From NCBI RefSeq assembly GCF_900111455.1, contig NZ_FOIE01000001.1, positions 446,376 through 510,375 on the forward strand: a DNA stretch of 64,000 nt. The letters run 5' to 3'. The stretch comes from Geodermatophilus poikilotrophus. GTDB lineage: Bacteria > Actinomycetota > Actinomycetes > Mycobacteriales > Geodermatophilaceae. How positions within the stretch are numbered: position 1 is the stretch's first letter; each line of letters begins with the position of its first letter. Positions 61,641-64,000 of this stretch are shown here, piece after piece. Position numbers and translations under genes: made by a program. The notes below the pieces were generated by a model. It did not search any database. It worked only from the letters and a program-made list of their open reading frames with translations, and was not told the origin of the DNA.

Positions 61641-62577
61641 AGCGGTGGAAGAACAGCCGGATGGCGGTGCCCGCGGGGTGGGAGTCGACCGCCGCGTCGT
61701 CGGCCAGGCTCCACGCCAGCCACATCCCGCGGGCGCCGCCGGGTCCGTCGGGGGGCGGGACGTAGCCGAGGGTCTCGTCGGGCAGGCCGGGTCCGGAGTC
61801 GGCGACCTCGACGACGAGCGTGCACCCGTCGGTCCAGGACGACACCTCGGCGAAGGCGGCCACCCGCAGCGCGTTGACCACCAGCTCGTGGGCGGCCTGG
61901 ACGACCTCGCCCACGCGCGCCGGCCACCAGTCGAGCGCCGCTGCGGACACGGCCCGGCGCGCCTCCCGTGGCGTCGTCAGCGCCGCGACGGTGGCCCGCG
62001 CCGGCCGCGGGACCCAGGCCGGGTGCACCGACCGGAGGAACCGCTCCGGGTCCTCGTACGCCGGCTCCGGGACCGGTGCGGAGCCGCCCCAGGTCAGCGG
62101 GTGCGTGCGCGCCACCGCGTCGAGGGTCGACACCGGCAGCCGGCGACGGTCGTGCAGGCACAGGCTGTAGTAGGGCAGGGAGGCGTAGCAGCGGTTGGCG
62201 ACGGCCTCGAAACGGCTCCACTCCCGCCCGTCGTCGCGGGCCAGCCAGGTCGGCTCGGCGGCGAGCCGCCAGCGGGGCGCCACGGCGTGCAGGGCCCGGA
62301 GGTCCCGGTCGTAGGCGTGCAGGGTGCGGTGCCCACCCTGCCACCAGGTCTCCGCGGCGGTGAACGCCGCCAGCCGGCCCACGTCCGAGCCGAGCTCCTG
62401 GGCGAGCAGCGTCCGGACCCGCTCGCCGGCGACGACGAGCACCGGCTCCCCGCGGGACAACCCCTCCACCGCGAACGGGACCACCCGGTCGAGGAGCTCC
62501 TGATCGGTGCCGAACGCGAAGGCCTCGTGGGCGAGGCCCGTGCCGTCCCAGTCGCCGGTCGGGCGGACCGCGCTCAC
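61639..62577 (-). CDS. MEDS-domain protein with anti-sigma-type HATPase domain
   Basis: A 312-residue regulator. The N-terminal MEDS domain spans about 10-180 (HEAFAFGTDQELLDRVVPFA, VEGLSRGEPVLVVAG, CLHDRRRLP). The C-terminal part (about 215-312) is a histidine-kinase-like ATPase of the RsbW/anti-sigma type with N-box HELVVNALR, G1 VADSGPGLP and G2 GARGMWLAWSLADD. It is likely a protein kinase or anti-sigma factor whose activity the MEDS sensor tunes. Its start overlaps the stop of the MEDS-STAS gene by GTGA. Confidence 0.85.
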   Translation of the reverse strand: MSAVRPTGDWDGTGLAHEAFAFGTDQELLDRVVPFAVEGLSRGEPVLVVAGERVRTLLAQELGSDVGRLAAFTAAETWWQGGHRTLHAYDRDLRALHAVAPRWRLAAEPTWLARDDGREWSRFEAVANRCYASLPYYSLCLHDRRRLPVSTLDAVARTHPLTWGGSAPVPEPAYEDPERFLRSVHPAWVPRPARATVAALTTPREARRAVSAAALDWWPARVGEVVQAAHELVVNALRVAAFAEVSSWTDGCTLVVEVADSGPGLPDETLGYVPPPDGPGGARGMWLAWSLADDAAVDSHPAGTAIRLFFHR

Positions 62578-63419
62578 GCCGGCACCGTGTCCGCACCGCT
62601 GAGGCCGAACAGTGCCAGACAGCGGGCGGCCACCCGCGGGACCCGCACCAGCCGCAGCTGCACCCCCGAGCCGCGCAGCACGTCGGTGGCCCGGGCCAGG
62701 GCGCGGGCGCCGGCGACGTCCAGGAACCGGAGGTCCGAGAGGTCGAGCACGACCTCCCCGGGGGTGCCGCCGGCGACGTCGACGAGTGCGCGGAACAGGC
62801 CGTCGGCCTGGGTCACGTCGACCTCGCCGTGCAGCGACGGCGACGGGCTCCGCCCGGACAGGTGGGCGAGGGGCTCCTGCTCGCCGGCATGCTGATCGGG
62901 GTGCAGCAGGGCGACCGGGCCGAGGACCTCCGCCCCCAGCGCCGAGTCGTAGAGGCACAGCGCGGTCATCGCGACGGTGCCCATCATCGCGTCGGCCAGC
63001 TGCTCGTAGACGTGCAGCTGCCGCCGCGCCCCGGCCCCGGGGCGGGCCAGCGGGGTGACGTCGGCGGCGACCCTGAGGCCGGCGCGGCCGCGCTCCCGGG
63101 CCTCCGCGACCAGGCTCCGGTACGCCGCCACCTGCTCGGTCGGGAGGAGCGCCCCGCCGGCCGCGTACACCCCGGCGGTGCTCTGCACCCGCAGCTGCCC
63201 GCTGGCGAGCAGCTCGTCCCGTCCCGGCAGCGGCGCCAGGATCCGCAGCAGCTCCGGTCGCGACGACCCGATGAGCAGCAGCTGCTCGCCGCGCCGTCGC
63301 CCCTCGTCGAGGAAGGGCAGGACGGCGGCCGAGAACTCGGCCGCGTCGGCGAACGTCCAGCAGACGTGGTCGCCGGGTCCCAGCCCCGTGGGCGCCTCCA
63401 GCTTCCGCAGAGCCGTCAC
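62574..63419 (-). CDS. MEDS-domain protein with STAS domain
   Basis: A 281-residue protein. The MEDS domain (GDHVCWTFADAAEFSAAVLP, RGEQLLLIGSSRPELLRI, TALCLYDSALGAE) is followed by a STAS domain (HGEVDVTQADGLFRALVDVA, VVLDLSDLRFLDVAGARALA). STAS proteins act as anti-anti-sigma factors when dephosphorylated on the Ser/Thr near DLSDLRFLD; here the position reads DLRFLDVAG without an obvious Ser next to it, so the phospho-site is uncertain. GTG start. Coupled to the MEDS-HATPase gene. Confidence 0.85.
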   Translation of the reverse strand: MTALRKLEAPTGLGPGDHVCWTFADAAEFSAAVLPFLDEGRRRGEQLLLIGSSRPELLRILAPLPGRDELLASGQLRVQSTAGVYAAGGALLPTEQVAAYRSLVAEARERGRAGLRVAADVTPLARPGAGARRQLHVYEQLADAMMGTVAMTALCLYDSALGAEVLGPVALLHPDQHAGEQEPLAHLSGRSPSPSLHGEVDVTQADGLFRALVDVAGGTPGEVVLDLSDLRFLDVAGARALARATDVLRGSGVQLRLVRVPRVAARCLALFGLSGADTVPA

Positions 63420-63553
63420 CCCGGGGACGCTACCGCCGCGCCCGGGCGAGGGCGTCCGCGGGCCACCGGGCACCGGGACCAGCGGTCGGCCGATCGCCTG
63501 CCGCCCCACCCTGCGGCACGCGGCCCCGTGGTCGACGGTCGGCACCCGGCGGG

Positions 63554-63964
63554 TCAGGAAGCGAGGGGCTGGACGTCCCGGGTGCAGAACATGCAGACCG
63601 AGGCGTCGACCGGGATGAAGCTCTTGCAGTGGTCGCACTCCCTGCTGCCCTGGGCACCGGCCGTCTCCCGCCCGGTCGCTCGGCGGATCGCCTGCACGAG
63701 GAACATGATCGTCAGCGCCAGGAGCAGGAAGGAGACCAGCGCGGTGAGGAACGAGCCGTAGCGGATCTCCCCGCCGTTCACCGTCAGCACCAGGGCGTCG
63801 AAGTTGGGTGCCCCAAAGATCGCCGCGACCAGCGGCAGGATGACGTCGCCGACCAGCGACTCGACCACCGTCGCGAAGGCGGCACCGATCGCCAGGCCCA
63901 CGGCCAGGTCCACGAGGCTGCCCGAGAAGGCGAAGTTGCGGAAGTTGGTGAGCAGCGTGCGCAC
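63554..63964 (-). CDS. mscL: MscL large-conductance mechanosensitive channel with zinc ribbon
   Basis: A 136-residue channel protein that releases solutes on osmotic downshock. Helix 1 is in SGSLVDLAVGLAIGAAFATV, with the extracellular loop and helix 2 in SFLTALVSFLLLALTIMFLV. The C-terminal ~30 residues carry two CxxC pairs (RECDHCKS and VCMFCTRD), a zinc ribbon not found in classical MscL. GTG start behind GGAGG. The last gene of the window, intact. Confidence 0.88.
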   Translation of the reverse strand: MRTLLTNFRNFAFSGSLVDLAVGLAIGAAFATVVESLVGDVILPLVAAIFGAPNFDALVLTVNGGEIRYGSFLTALVSFLLLALTIMFLVQAIRRATGRETAGAQGSRECDHCKSFIPVDASVCMFCTRDVQPLAS

Positions 63965-64000
63965 GGGTCCTCCAGCCAGGCCGACGGCCGCAGCCTAGGA

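Overview
The window reads as chromosomal DNA of a very high-G+C actinobacterium. Genes are dense, GTG starts and 4-base GTGA/ATGA overlaps are frequent, and there are no tRNA, rRNA or CRISPR features. DUF5709 and DUF6510-like small proteins, giant LuxR (LAL) regulators and MEDS-domain regulators fit a soil or desiccation-tolerant lineage such as Geodermatophilaceae (Blastococcus/Geodermatophilus/Modestobacter). That placement is inference, not a search result. The first 33 bases are pure C, which looks like an assembly or contig-end artefact.

Left part (0.3-15.7 kb): a LuxR regulator, a carotenoid oxygenase, a small protein with a LexA/SOS-like box upstream, a VOC protein divergent from a SnoaL-tailed ECF sigma factor, a DUF3616-acetyltransferase fusion, an amidohydrolase, a GDPD-type phosphodiesterase, an AhpD-like protein, SerA, an HpcH/HpaI aldolase and an alpha/beta hydrolase. 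A tyrosine recombinase, an endonuclease VII-like nuclease with a lower-G+C flank and an Ala/Glu/Arg-rich coiled-coil protein follow and may be the remains of an integrated element.

Middle (15.8-38 kb): a compact oleA-oleBC-oleD operon for head-to-head long-chain olefins, a LAL regulator, then an accessory stretch of hydrolases and redox proteins. It contains two VOC-associated genes, a flavoprotein disulfide reductase, an epoxide hydrolase, a thioredoxin-like protein lacking its second cysteine, a TetR regulator, a haloacetate-dehalogenase-like hydrolase and a second esterase. A second LAL regulator, a sulfite-oxidase-like molybdoenzyme with a coupled flavin reductase, and a GlcG/HbpS protein follow.

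PQQ block (39.4-47.6 kb): on the minus strand, a cupredoxin-like protein that has lost its copper ligands, a quinoprotein alcohol dehydrogenase with a lanthanide-type Asp-Tyr-Asp motif, then pqqA, B, C, D and E in order. A GAF-LytTR regulator and an M19 dipeptidase diverge from it. The divergent region holds a promoter-like pair and a perfect 16-bp palindrome at the predicted transcription start. The logic is: the peptide precursor is made and matured by PqqB-E, PQQ loads the dehydrogenase, and the GAF-LytTR protein senses substrate or product.

Sugar-acid block (47.7-61.0 kb): two IclR-controlled gene sets. One has an SDR, a zinc alcohol dehydrogenase and an FAH-family hydrolase on the minus strand and an IlvD/Edd dehydratase plus SDR on the plus strand. 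The other has a KDPG aldolase, an LldD2-like lactate dehydrogenase, an Nramp-related transporter, a KDG-type kinase, a DHDPS-family protein and a 2-hydroxyacid dehydrogenase. Together they suggest non-phosphorylative catabolism of (deoxy)sugar acids to pyruvate, with L-lactate re-oxidised by the LldD homologue. The transporter lacks the metal-binding residues of true Nramp proteins.

Right end (61.1-64.0 kb): an HD-type protein related to the RelA/SpoT hydrolase domain, a coupled MEDS-HATPase / MEDS-STAS partner-switching pair, and an MscL channel carrying an extra C-terminal zinc ribbon.
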